DNA of 64,000 nt from Eremophila alpestris peregrina (taxonomy: Eukaryota; Chordata; Aves; Passeriformes; Alaudidae): positions 645,198 to 709,197 of the forward strand of contig WMCF01000112.1 in NCBI GenBank assembly GCA_009792885.1, given 5' to 3'. The position numbers and the translations under genes are program-made. Each line of letters starts with the position of its first letter. Within the stretch, counting starts at the first letter, position 1. Of this stretch, positions 10,961 through 22,962 are shown piece by piece. Under the pieces are notes generated by a model. It was not told the DNA's origin, did no database searches, and saw nothing but the letters and a program-made list of their open reading frames with translations.

Positions 10961-12046
10961 GCCAGAGGCGATTCCTGGAGCAAGGAGGGCTGGGATTCCC
11001 AGCCAGGGGTAAAAGGGAGAGGCTGCTGGCAACTGGAATGGATGAAGTGTCTCTGTAATGATAGGGGACCAAAGCTTTGTGTGGCAAACAACCCTCCTGA
11101 GCAGGCTGAGCTGCAGCACTGCAAAGAAAAGGAGGCTGTCAGTGCTTCAGCCATATCTGAGTGAAATAGTGAGGCTTGGGCTGCACCGTGCAGAAATCCG
11201 AGGGATGCTGAGGAATGTGTGCCTAGCCCAGGGCTCTTGAGGAATGTGAAGTGCTGTCTGTGAAATGTCAGCTCTGTTGAGTAAAGCTGGAGGAGGGCAG
11301 CAGGGGAAGTCACCCCACTCACATTTTCTACCTGAGAAGGGCTTACACGAACCTGAAGTTGGAAATAAAGCAGACAACAGTTCCTGACACCAGAAAATCT
11401 GCAGCCATAAACAGATGAAGCAGTTTGCTAAACAAAACCACTGTTTTTCCTTCACTAACACAGTTCTTCATAATCTTTGCAAATTATAAATAAGTGCTTA
11501 ATATCTGTCTGCTTAATGCTTCAATGGAATTGATCTGAATCCACTCCGGGCTTGATTCAGGCACTGGCAGATTTTGTGTCTGCTTTGTTACTCTTCAGCC
11601 AGATTCAGGAGGATAGTTGCCTGCTCCTCAGAAGTTCATTCTTTTTATAAAGCTGATTTCTCCCCTGCTCCCCTGGGATGCAGCCCTAGGTAGGACCAAA
11701 GGCTTGCTGAAACCCCAGGATTTGCAGCAGCACAGAGTCTGAGACAGGCTGCAGGAGGAAATCAGGAGCCTCCACTCCCAAAAATACCTGAGAAAGCACA
11801 GTTTGTACATTCTGAGCACACATGAGAGGAGTAAGTCAAAGGACTTCAGTGTGGCATGAGCAAGCTTTGAGGAGGTATGTGAAGATTTTGGGTTCGAGGA
11901 ACCAAACTCTCCTAGCAAGCCTTAAGGAAAACATCCAGTGTGAGGGTCCCAAAGCAAGCCATGCTGCACCTCACATTCTCTGTTGCTCCTACTTAGTAAC
12001 CCCACCTTTAGCTCTCCTTTGCAAACAGTACAATTACATTTACTGT
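10961..12046. other. Interior between the two 134-bp repeats, no recognised gene
   Basis: About 1.1 kb of somewhat GC-richer single-copy DNA lies between the paired repeats. Several open frames of about 60-136 codons occur on both strands, for example minus strand 10912-11322, but none has a recognisable domain and they overlap one another. It shows no retroviral motifs, primer-binding site or polypurine tract that I can identify. It could be the body of a small non-autonomous element or ordinary DNA. Confidence 0.5.
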
Positions 12047-12137
12047 GGGTTTTTTTGTTTTGTTTTGTTTTTGTGTTTTAGTTTGGGTTTTTTTGGGTTT
12101 TTTTTTTTATCGGTTTTATGGGGTTTTTTTTTGGTGG
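12047..12137. repeat. T/G-rich low-complexity tract
   Basis: A roughly 90-bp run of T tracts is broken by GGG, GGGG and GTTTT units (GGGTTTTTTTG, TTTTGTTTTG, TTTGGGTTTTTTTT). It lies about 70 bp upstream of the second 134-bp repeat. It may be a decayed poly(T), that is a minus-strand poly(A) tail, or a simple-repeat expansion. Confidence 0.85.
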
Positions 12138-12207
12138 CCATTTGATCCTCTCACAACCAAAGCAACGATTGGTACACTGACCTGGCAATGTCAAAAAAAT
12201 TGGGGAA

Positions 12208-12341
12208 ATAATGGAATTGTTTAACAGACGTTGAAGCCAAAGCCCAAATGTAGAATGGATAGGTGAAATTTTGGGGTTTAAGTACGAGCAGGTACTTTTT
12301 TGCATTATGCTTCAATAAAGCATTTAAAGATAGTCATGAAT
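12208..12341 (+). repeat. 134-bp direct repeat, copy 2
   Basis: This is the second copy of the block at 10786-10919, about 98% identical by eye and colinear over its whole length. It is preceded by CAATGTCAAAAAAATTGGGGAA, unlike copy 1, and followed by AATAAGTAAGTAATTTTATG. The junction ATGAATAAT at 12336-12344 also occurs at 10782-10790, immediately before copy 1, so the pair is bounded on both outer sides by the same 9-mer. That could be a target-site-like signature or chance in AT-rich DNA. Confidence 0.9.
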
Positions 12342-15300
12342 AATAAGTAAGTAATTTTATGCTGAATGACTGCATAGCATAGAAATGTTCCCTCTCTCTC
12401 TTTTAAGTGTAAAAAATTTCTTTCTCTAAAGGCCATATATTCCTTTCATTCCTGAGATGCAGCTTCTATTGATGCCAGTTTATGGTCCTGAAACTTTGGC
12501 TGAAGATTAAGAGGGAAGGCATAAGAGAGACCTTTATGGATTTTGTCTTCTAACAATTTGAATTAAATACTTTCCCAAGAAAATGTGTTTTACATGTATT
12601 TTAAATTCCTTTTTTCACAGTAATGTCTCTTTTTCTAAGAAACTTGCATTTTGAAAATGTTGTGACATATTACATTAATTGAATATACAGCCTCAGAAAC
12701 TGGAAGAACCTTTTCAATTGCACTGAGTGCATCTGAGCAAGCTGGAGGCTTAATGCATAATTTCCACCAGGAAAAGGGAAAAACCCCCACCATTTCTCAT
12801 TAAAAGCAAGATCAGTAACACAAGAAAGCAGCAGTATCACTGTCTTTTATCCATTAAATGAACTCCTGTCATTGCAATTCCAAGAGTTTTTGAAAGAGAA
12901 ATCTCAACCTGACAGGCTATTCCAGTTTACAGTGAAGCTCTTGATGTCCCCTAATTACAGACCTTCTCCATATAGTTATTATTTTGGAGCACAACTATGA
13001 CATCAAGGTAGTCACATGAAAATACAAACCTTCATTAAATAATTATGTACCCATGCTCCTCTTTCTAGGCATTTCTTACTGGTTTGCATTTTGAGCCACC
13101 TCTGCAGTCATGTTTTTTTTTCAGCTGACCACATTTTCTGTCCCCGTGTGACATTGCTGTTCCCATGCAGAGGATGCAGGAGCACAATACACACCTCAGC
13201 TGCACTTGCAAGGCTCCTCAGTCTCTCTGGAGTGGCCACAGTGAGCTCCCTCACAAAACCACTTTTTAGGATGGTCAGGCTCTGATGTTTTTCTCAATCT
13301 TTTCTCTCAATCTGAAGTTGGGCCAACAGCTCACTGCAGCCTGGTGGGGTGGTGCCATTGCTGTCCTCCTGACTGGCACTTCCACTGCTTCCCTTGAGCT
13401 GCCTCTCACCTCCTGCCCCTCTGAGACCTCAGAATCAGAAATATCCAACCCCAGTAACAGTGCAAAAACGTGTGTGGGTATTTGACTGATTTGGCTGCCC
13501 CAGAGGCACTCCAGTGCTGGTGGCCTGCAGAGGATCCTGTGGAACATGGAGAGGGGATGGGACGTGGGGCAGGGCCACAGGAAGGCAGCTCTGACACTCA
13601 CCCACCTCCCTGTGAGGCTGGCAAGAAAAATCTGAATTGTGCTTCTTCAAAGGATGGGCAAGACAAATGATATCTCAGCAAGATAGTCATATTTCAAGCA
13701 GTCTTATCTAAATGAAAAATAACCTCCAGCCTGCGAGCACTTGGTAAGAAGAGCTTCAATTTTGGGGATGAGCCTGGCAATGAATGAGCTGTTTTGAAAC
13801 TTATTGACAGCATTTGCATAGACACGGTGCCTGTGAGATTGCAGTTTGTCACTTGCTGTGTACATGTCGTTTTTTCTTTTAGATCTGTGACAAAGTAAAA
13901 TTATCAAGTGATAAGTTTCCAAAGCTTGTATTAATGATGGGTTGTGCAAATCCATCTTTGTACAGAAGGGCCTCCTTAAATGTTAAGAATGCAGAAAGCT
14001 AAAGGGCATTTTTGTGGGTCCTTCTCCCAGTTCCATCACCTAGTTAAGTTTAAACTGCCCAAACCCCTCCAGTACCTTAGTAAGGCTTTCCTGTATGAAA
14101 TGTCATTATTGTACATGGTGCAGCCTCCATATTCTCCCTTAAACACAAAGTATTTGATCCCTTTATCCTGGTATTAGTCAGCTGCTAGAGAAGTCACAGA
14201 AACTTATCTTTTTTATTGTTTCACTGCCTAAACACCATTTCTTTTTACCTCCTTTTTTTTGTGGTGAAGCAGCATCACCATCAGCAGCTTTTAGGAGACA
14301 TATCAGAGGACTTTTATTGGGGAAGCTTAAGAAATGAGAGAAGAAAAGGAAAATAACGATGAGAAAATAAATCTGAGTTTGTCTCATTATGGTATATTTT
14401 GCTGGTAAAAGGCCATGTTCTTTAGCACTCTCAGAGTCTAAAATCTGAAACGTGGGAGGATAAACTCCAGTCAAAAGCTGCTGTTGGCACTGCTGTGGAT
14501 GTTTGGCACAAGGTCACTGGGACACACTTTGTATTGGTGCTTTTCCTTTGACTCCTTATGCCTATAAAATGCTTGTGATCACAACAGGAAGGATGTTATT
14601 ATCCCACACAAGTAAAAACTGCTCTCACTTCCTTTTTCTGGAATCTGTGGTTGTGTTAGTTCAGATTTTCTAATCTTCAGGAAAATGAACTCCCTGTTAG
14701 TGAAATAAGCTCTGGATTGAGGCATGGCAGGGCTTCTGCCCTTGGAGCAGCCATTCCTTCTCACATTGCTTCTCTTGGCATGAAAGGCTGTGCCAAAGGG
14801 TGGATGGCTTTTCCAACATCCATTGAAATGATTTGAAATAAAAAGATAATGTCTAGCGTTTTACAATAGAAAATCATAACCTAATTATTTATAATTCCCT
14901 TTTTATATTTATGATACTATATTAATAATGAAGAACTCATTTAGTCTTAATATGGATGTTCCAAGTAGTATTTCCCCTGTAATTTATCACTCATTAATGT
15001 ATCATTATTAGAAAGTATTTCCCTCTAATGTTTTAGTGTTGATATAAAACTGAGGATACGGATAAAGTTGAGGTAAGAATTTACCTTTGCAGCTAGCTGA
15101 AGACAGAGTGAAGGTTATTTTCATAGACTGATTCTGCAATTTGAAAGGGGATAAGTGAAGAGCAAAATCTATTACTTCCCACATGTGCCTGACACTCCTG
15201 GTAGAGACACAGAGGGAGCAAACCCCATACTGACCCTGGAATGAATCAGTGCTGTGGAACACACAGAATGAGGTAGCAATTAAATTTACATTACTCTTTA

Positions 15301-16159
15301 TATACAATAGCTCATAATGTCAATGAAAGTTATTGAATTTAAAATTCTATGTATTTCCTCAGAAGTTTAACCTAATATAATCCCACGTTTTCAGCGAATG
15401 ATTTGGCTAATTTATCTCACATTGATGTCCTCTTCCTTTCAATGGCATCCACTTTGTCACCTTTGTGAGGGACTGAAAGGAAGCCATCATTTATTTCTCC
15501 GTTCTATTGTGGCCACATGCACGTTCCAGCAGACTATAATAGACCAATGTTTTAGAAGATTAACTGAAATACAGAAATGAGTATTACTTTTTTCCTGTAT
15601 TCAGCTTGTTGTTCTGATATTGCTGCAGTTTTCCAAGCCAAATCCCCTACTGTTAAGCCCTGGCTGAGTGGCTATGTGGGAGCAAGTTAAATCCTTCCAC
15701 CTTTAATGGTATTATTTCAGACAGGTTTTAAACCTTTCCAGCTATTTGTAGTGCTCTTTTCAGTGAGTGAGGAATCACGATGATTTCCTGTCATGAGAAC
15801 AATGTTGCTGTCCTGGGCATCTCAGCCTTTGAGGGTCAGTGAGAGCTGTGAGCAGCAGTTGCTGCAGAGCCCAGGGTGTTTTATGGGAGCTGTGAAAGTG
15901 CTCAGAAAGGCCAGAGTACAAAGCTGCAACACCTAGGGCAGCTGTGAGAGCCAAAGGCAGCCTCAGGTGCTCCCCACGGGGACAGGTGCTGTGAAACCTG
16001 AAGGGTCAGCGTGTGATCACAGCCTGTGCTACAAATCCATTGCTGACATCCCCAGGAACAGCTCATGCCTGTCTTTTTAAACAGCACCAGCAGCACTCTG
16101 AGTTTGCCAGGCTGAAGGGGTACAGTTTGTCCTGCTGGGGTCAGATCCTGGTCCCAGGG
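12342..16159. other. Single-copy non-coding DNA
   Basis: No gene, RNA or repeat family is recognised here. The region 13080-13660 is GC-richer with overlapping open frames of 60-108 codons on both strands, none of which resembles a known protein. The region 14840-15020 is strongly AT-rich. Confidence 0.65.
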
Positions 16160-16548
16160 CTGTTCTCCACACTGCCATGGAGTGCATGGTACAACATTCC
16201 CTGTGTCCCTCCCACAGCAGTGGATACTCAGCTGTTCTCCACACTGCCATGGAATGAATGGTTCAGCATTCCCTGTGTCCCTCCCACAGCAGTCCCTGGG
16301 GCAGTGGATATTCAGCTGTTCTCTCCACACTGCCATGGAGTGGATGGTTCAGCATTCCCTGTGTCCCTCCTACAGCACTGCCTGGAGCAGTGGATATTGA
16401 GCTGTTCTCCACACTGCCATGGAATGGATGGTTCAGCATTCCCTGTGTCCCTTCCACAGCAGTGCCTGGAGCAGTGGATATTCAGCTGTTCACACTGCCA
16501 TGGAGTGCATGGTACAACATTCCCTGTGTCCCTTCCACGGCAGTGCTG

Positions 16549-16549
16549 N
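16549..16549. other. Single ambiguous base inside the minisatellite
   Basis: The unit at 16486 reads CAGTGCTGNCTGGAGCAG, whereas the next unit reads CAGTGCTGGAGCAG. The N sits between two copies of CTG, which looks like an unresolved read join within the array and not a real unit variant. Confidence 0.8.
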
Positions 16550-16677
16550 CTGGAGCAGTGGATATTCAGCTGTTCACACTGCCATGGAGTGCATGGTACA
16601 ACATTCCCTGTGTCCCTTCCACGGCAGTGCTGGAGCAGTGGATATTCAGCTGTTCACACTGCCATGGAGTGCATGGT

Positions 16678-17087
16678 NNNNNNNNNNNNNNNNNNNNNNN
16701 NNNNNNNNNNNNNNNNNNNNNNNNNNNNNNNNNNNNNNNNNNNNNNNNNNNNNNNNNNNNNNNNNNNNNNNNNNNNNNNNNNNNNNNNNNNNNNNNNNNN
16801 NNNNNNNNNNNNNNNNNNNNNNNNNNNNNNNNNNNNNNNNNNNNNNNNNNNNNNNNNNNNNNNNNNNNNNNNNNNNNNNNNNNNNNNNNNNNNNNNNNNN
16901 NNNNNNNNNNNNNNNNNNNNNNNNNNNNNNNNNNNNNNNNNNNNNNNNNNNNNNNNNNNNNNNNNNNNNNNNNNNNNNNNNNNNNNNNNNNNNNNNNNNN
17001 NNNNNNNNNNNNNNNNNNNNNNNNNNNNNNNNNNNNNNNNNNNNNNNNNNNNNNNNNNNNNNNNNNNNNNNNNNNNNNNNNNNNNNN
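16678..17087. other. Assembly gap of 410 Ns
   Basis: An unbroken run of N lies within the 72-86-bp minisatellite. The last left unit starts at 16650 and the first right unit at 17094, which is 444 bases apart. This is not a clean multiple of 77, 80 or 84, so the gap length is probably estimated and the true copy number is unknown. Confidence 0.99.
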
Positions 17088-17570
17088 ATTCAGCTGTTCT
17101 CTCCACACTGCCATGGATGTGTGGATGGTTCAGCATTCCCTGTGTCCCTCCCACAGCAGTGGATATTCAGCTGTTCTCTCCACACTGCCATGGATGTGTG
17201 GATGGTTCAGCATTCCCTGTGTCCCTCCCACAGCAGTGGATATTCAGCTGTTCTCTCCACACTGCCATGGATGTGTGGATGGTTCAGCATTCCCTGTGTC
17301 CCTCCCACAGCACTGCCTGGGGCAGTGGATATTCAGGCCCGTGCAGAATGGGAGGAGCCCTCAGGCTGCTTTTGGACCCCAGTGGTTGTCTGGAATTTAT
17401 CCATGCTGTTGACCCTTCAGGTTATCTGGATGTAACAGCTAAGCTGCATCCTGATAATATGAGTTGTAAGGGATTTGTCAAGCTCTAACCATGCATTGGT
17501 AAGCGTGCTGCAGGGATGGGATACAGGATCTTGCAATATATTCCCAGTAGAGAAGAGTTTCATGTCCCAC

Positions 17571-17800
17571 TACAAATGACTTATCAAATGCCTAGGTATC
17601 ATTTATATCTGCGTGGAGTTTAGTATGAATGGTTTGTTAGACACTTACACTTTGTCAACAACCTCTACAAATGCATTTACTTTAAGTGTTGAGCATTCCA
17701 TTATAAATGGCTTGCAGAACATATCCATAACCTTGATAACTCCATTCACTTTGTTAGTAATGGCTCCTTGAACACTTAAAGCATAACAATAGCCAAAATG
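17571..17800. repeat. Degenerate ATAAATGG-motif repeats, possible ancient element
   Basis: Related motifs recur at 17571 (TACAAATGACTTATC), 17624 (TATGAATGGTTTGTTAG), 17666 (TACAAATGCATTTAC), 17701 (TTATAAATGGCTTGCAG) and 17755 (TAGTAATGGCTCCTTG). Most are followed by an AACA or CACTT type segment. Spacing is irregular at 35-54 bp. The texture recalls old vertebrate interspersed repeats rich in TTATAAATGGCTTAT-type words, but I cannot name a family with confidence. Confidence 0.4.
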
Positions 17801-20800
17801 CATATAAATATTTCATTGCAAATCTATTGTTACTTATTTATAACATGCTCACCAAAAGCATTACAGGATATTTATTAAACATTTATAGATTATTTTTGCT
17901 ACAACTACTATGTGATATAAATGCATTATTCATCTCACAGCAAATCGTTGCTGGGCATCCCTTAAAAATTAAGTTGTACCAAGAGGATTTGGGGTCTGCA
18001 GAATCTGAAGAGATTAATTTTAACCACGTGCAAATGAGATTCAGCTTTGTGTTTATTTTTGTCGAATTAAATGAAAGAGGAAATTAGTAAGCAGGAAAAC
18101 AGCCCTCAGTAACCAAAGACAGAGTGAGGGAAGGGCTGCCCTGATCCCCCTGGCCATTTGCCACGCTCTGTCCTTGAGCTCTGGCAGTGGCTGCACACCA
18201 AACTCGTGGGTGTTGCATGAAAATCTTCTTTTCTCACAGATGTTCTGGTGGGTTGGATGGTATTTTTTCTGGAACTAAGGAATTGGAATGAAGGCTGTTC
18301 TCTGTAGCCACAGTTTTTATTTGATCTATTTGATTTTGCTAGTTTCCAGTACCCCAAGCTTATTCACTTCCCTGAAGAGTGGGGTAAGAACAAAAACTCC
18401 TGTGCACAGAGCACCTGGGGGTGTGTGAATTTTGGCAGAGCAAATAAATTTGCGTATGTGGGGTTTTTTCCCAGGCATTTTTCAATGCCTCCAGTCTACA
18501 GACAGGAATCAGGAGACTTTCACAATTGTTCCTATTTTACAGAGAGGCCAATCTAGGATTTTGATGCAGATGGCATTTGTACAAGGGTTCAATAATGCAT
18601 ATGAATAGTTCCTTTTCCCTGTGTAAAGTTGCTTGAATATTCAAGTGCAAGAGCCCATCTCGGGTTGGTGACAAGATGCTATCAGCACATATCTGCCTAT
18701 TCTATGACACAGCTTCCTTCAGCACTTTGCTATTCAATACCTGTAAATAGATGGGGTAGTTTAAACTCTTACCTGGCTTTCAGGAGATCTGGATTCCCCC
18801 AAAACAAGCATATTATTTTACTGAAATAATGATGGGTATCTGAAAGGCACAGTTTTATACCTGTTAAATTATTCCTTGTTTTTCTTTTAATGCATCTATC
18901 CATCTATTCTCAAGCAACAGATCTTCATTAATAACGTCTTTGTGCTACAGGTTATTTCTCCTTTTTTGTTCTAAATTATTACCCATTTAATTAATTTTCC
19001 TCTAATATAAAGGGAGGATAGAGTTGAGTGTTTCTGCAAATGGGGGCGTGCAAGTGAAGAGCAAGGATAATATCTCAAACTCATTTTCTCCTGGTCTCAT
19101 GGTGTTTGCAGAACATTTGATTTGTTGCTGATACAGCTGGTTACAACACCACTTTGTTTCTTCAGGGGAAGATGCTAAAATATCTGTGGAGTGGTAGAAG
19201 TATCTGATATATTTGATACTCAGAGTCTTCATTTCAACCTCATGTAAATATGTTGCAGACTTGCCTTGTGTCACTGTCACACCCCTAGAGCATCCATGGA
19301 CAGAGGGAGAACGGGGTGTGTGGGGCAGAGTCCCCGTGACTCCACACCCTCTGCCCAATGTGTGCCTGCATTTTGTGTTTGCCTTCTCAAGAGTGTTTAT
19401 TCTGCAGTTCTGGGGTCATTCTGCATTGCCCAGTGGTGGAACGAGAAAACCTGCTCCCACCAAGGGAAATTCAGTCAACTCATGGCTGCACAATTTCTCT
19501 TTCTCTGTAAAAAACAGAAACTCTGCAGAAATGTTGGCAAAACCTGCAGTGCCTCATCTGTGTCTGAGGCACTGCTGCCTCCCCTCAGTGCAAGGACAGG
19601 CCAGTGACACTTGGAAAAGCCACTTCTCCATCCCCTTCCTCACTGACTGGATCCAGGGCATCTTGGGAAGGCACTTTTGTTGCTGTACTTTATTATTTTG
19701 AAGCTGTTTTGCTTTGGAGGGGATATTTGTCTCAAAATTCTCCTCACATCCTGTTTCCTTGAGCGTGTAACAGAAGCAGCACTTTGTAAGAAATCTTTAA
19801 TTTGGCTTTCAGTGTTTCAAGCGTCTGTTTCACTGCTTGTATTTTGGCCATGAGATTCAGTATGAATCTAATAACACAGCCTGGCACCATTTGTTGCAAA
19901 AATCTATTGGTACAATGATCACTTTTAACAGGTGTTGTTTCTTCAGAAATCCATGAACGCTGTTAGATTTTTTTTTTTTTTTGGCATTTTCAAATGCTCA
20001 TTAGTGTCTTCCTCAGGGGTCTGAGACGGTCATTATTAAAGAATGAGTTCTCAAGAGAAAAAGGCTCTGCTGCCAGAAGCCAACAAGTGACAGGAGTTCA
20101 GCAGTTGCTAGGCGAGTCACTTATTGAGGTGCTGCATGGATAAATTAGCTTTCAAAGTCTTAAGCTGAACATGTAAAGAACACAGATGTCATGTGGCATA
20201 TTCTCCAGAGGTTAAATTTAGGCTCCACTGCCAATTTTAAAAGGAAGGAAATGTCAGATGGTGTAGAGCTGAGGTTGAGGGTTTGTTGCTTGTGCAAATT
20301 CCACTGACATTGACATTAACAGACTGGAAGATAAACTATGGATCTGCTCTAGCTGTCCATGATTTCATTTGTATTGCTTGTTAATTCTCCAGTTTGTTCC
20401 AGCACAATACCAATTTGCTCCAGTTGACTTGACAAGCTTTTGTTTTGTGCCTCTTATTTCTCTGGAGATAATTTATAATCCCAGCTCCATCCCCTGTGTG
20501 ATTGCACAAACAGGCAGGTATTATTTGTGATGTTTGTCAGCACGTAATATCAAAGCAGTGAGTATACAAACCTAGATTTTAACAGTGTGAGATTTAGGTG
20601 TGTCTGTGATACAACTAAAATGTTAAACCTCAGAATAGCCATAGATACTTTATTTTTGAAGAGATTTTTTTTTCCAAAATGAATGCAGAGATGAAATTAA
20701 AAAAACAAAACAAAACCCTTTTTTAATTAAAATTTTGCTTTGTTTTTTACTCGAACACAAGGCATCTATAGGTTTTATCTAGATAGAAGATTCTTTGGAA

Positions 20801-21559
20801 ACACCTTTGTAGACTACACATTTTTCTGTAACAGTGACAACTAAACCTCTCTGTGGTTTTGAACTGTCTTGAACCTGCTGCTTGACCCCCTCCCTTTGTG
20901 TTCTGGGCTTTGTCCAGCTCCCACCTTAGTCAGTGGGAGATGTCACATTTACTTAATTAGGAACTGGACCATGCCTTGCCACCCCCACCAATTGCTGTTT
21001 TAATTGAAAGCATCCCTAGAGCTGCTTCCATCAACGGTGGTGTTCTCAGGAACACATCATTCGAGTTGTTTAATTAAATATTGAAATAAAACCCCCTTTA
21101 GTAGTGGCTGGGGGCAGCTGGTGCTGAGCCCTGTGCAGGCATTCACAGTGACAGGGGTGAAAGGCTTGCTGTGCTCCCTGTGGCTCTCACCAAGCCAGCC
21201 CATGCTTATGAGCAGATGTGGGATTATTTTCTGTGCTTTCCATGGGGTTTAACCCTTTTGCTCTGGCTTTCATGGGCTCTTAAGAGATCTGGCCTGTCTC
21301 AAGCACTACAATCCCACATTCCCCACTTGAGCTTTGCCTGGACACAACAAAGCACCAGCGGTGTCTGAGTAAGTCACATTAAAATGCAACATTCCTGTGC
21401 AGCGGTGTCTGGATGCAGCTGCTTCTTCCCCTCGGTCTGAACCCCACCAAAAGCAATTTGAATGTTGCTTTTCATCCTGGTAGGTAATCACAGACCCAAG
21501 GCTGCAACCCAGCAAGAAGCAAGGGAGGAAAACCTATTCCAGACTCCACAGAGGTCACC

Positions 21560-21720
21560 TTTTTGATAAAAGCACAAAACAGCTAATTAAATTAATGTAA
21601 TAATTGTACCTAGCCAATTACCTATTTCCTACCTGTACTGTGGTTTTAATGAGCTGAGCTAATGAACTATAATGTAATTAATACCTGGGGAGGGAGGGGG
21701 AGGAATAAAAGAAATGGTAG
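21560..21720. promoter_or_regulatory. Candidate conserved element rich in TAATTA-type sites
   Basis: CAGCTAATTAAATTAATGTAATAATTG, GCCAATTACC, TTTTAATGAGC, CTAATGAAC and TAATGTAATTAATACC lie within 160 bp without being a simple repeat. This resembles a vertebrate developmental enhancer core bound by homeodomain proteins. It is inference from motif density only. Confidence 0.3.
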
Positions 21721-22399
21721 TTTTCATATATGCCAGCCTCTTTTGTAGTGGCAGGGGGTAAAAAAGTTCAAGACTGTTGAAAGGAAAACGTTTAGTGAAG
21801 AAGAGAGGTTTCAAACTAGAGTCCTGCTGAGGCCCTGCCTGGAATTCTGCACCTGAAAAATATCCCTGTTGTTACAGAAATACTTTAAAAATGACTCATT
21901 AATGTTTTTCTGACACCATTCTTAGAACATCTGTGAAGGAGAAGGATGATTTAAATGGAATTGCAGATCTAAGGAGTCCTTGAGGAGTACCCTGTCCTAA
22001 TGAGCATCCTGCAGAAACCTGCAGATCCACGTTTCACGTGTCACAAAGGCTCTTTGGTGCTGGTCTCATTTTGCCTTTGGGTTTGTGGACATTACCCCCA
22101 TCCTGGCCAGGAGCAGTGGGGGGCTCTTGGCAAGCACAGAGCTGTTCCAAGGCTCTGGCTTTTGTATGCAGTGGGGGACAATGACACAGGTTACTGAACC
22201 TGCTGATGGAGCCTTCGTGTGGAGACTGCTCTGGTAAAGTACTAAAAGGCATAGGGAGAGAGTAAAGTAAAACTGAGGCTCCTGCTGTGAAAATCCAGGA
22301 TTGTTTTCTCTGAATTAAGTTATGCTGAAGCTATTAGGGAGAGAGTGCAATAGATTCATTAACTGTACCATTCCAGAGCTGCTGGAAAGCAATTCACAT

Positions 22400-22720
22400 T
22401 TCAACTTTAGTATCTTAAAATCCAGCACTGGCTTTAATTATTAATAGGCTTCATGCTATTATCATTTGCTTGCACATATACATTAATCATTACACGGCTT
22501 TGCTAATTTTTTGTTTTGTTCAGAAATAAATAAATAAAACGGTGACAAGATGCTCAGAGCCCTCAAGAGAATATGTTCTCCTCTGATGGGCAAGTAACAT
22601 CTGCGGGCATTTTGCTGGCTTAACAGCATGTCTGTCAGAAACCTGGTGATTCAGAAAATTTACTAGCACTCACCTAATGATTAATTAGCCTTCTCTGTAA
22701 GGAATGGGGTCTCTTCATTA
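22400..22720. promoter_or_regulatory. Candidate conserved element rich in ATTA sites
   Basis: GGCTTTAATTATTAATAGG, GCTATTATCATTTGC, CATTAATCATTACACGG and ACCTAATGATTAATTAGCC occur in a compact non-repetitive block. The pattern is again of the homeodomain-binding enhancer kind. Conservation cannot be judged from one genome. Confidence 0.3.
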
Positions 22721-22946
22721 TGCACGTTGTCACCAACACTTTCATCTGTTTGCTGTAACACGTATGCTGGAGACTTAATAAGTGGAATTCCAGTAGTCAA
22801 GAGATGAGTTCAGGTTGGTTTTGTGAGCAGAATTGGTGTTTGGCCCTAAATATTTAAGGAAGTCTTCAAGGATTTTAATCAACACAGGTCTGTGTGGTGT
22901 TCTAGAAAAACTGTTTTGTGTGAATAATACTGTAGGACACTAATTT

Positions 22947-22962
22947 CAACTAAATTTAGTTG
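22947..22962. repeat. 16-bp perfect palindrome
   Basis: CAACTAAATTTAGTTG equals its own reverse complement. It is short and AT-rich, with no assigned role. Confidence 0.8.

Larger units (their letters stand above)
16160..17336. repeat. 72-86-bp minisatellite array interrupted by an assembly gap
   Basis: Units beginning CTGTTC(TCT/T)CCACACTGCCATGG start at 16160, 16232, 16316, 16402, 16486, 16570 and 16650, and after the gap at 17094, 17171 and 17248. Unit lengths are 72, 84, 86, 84, 84 and 80 bp on the left and 77 bp on the right. Every unit holds ACTGCCATGGA, ATTCCCTGTGTCCC and GCAGTGGATATTCAG. Neighbouring units share private variants, which indicates local homogenisation. Open frames that run through the array, including through the Ns, are repeat artefacts. 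The array ends where GGATATTCAGGCCC passes into single-copy sequence. Confidence 0.95.

Noticed and set aside
12047..12137. Possible G-quadruplex in the GGG-containing T tract
   Set aside because: G runs are separated by loops longer than usual for stable quadruplexes and one run has only two G.
16013..17488. 491-codon plus-strand frame and others across the second minisatellite
   Set aside because: They run through 410 undetermined bases and consist of minisatellite units in shifting frames.
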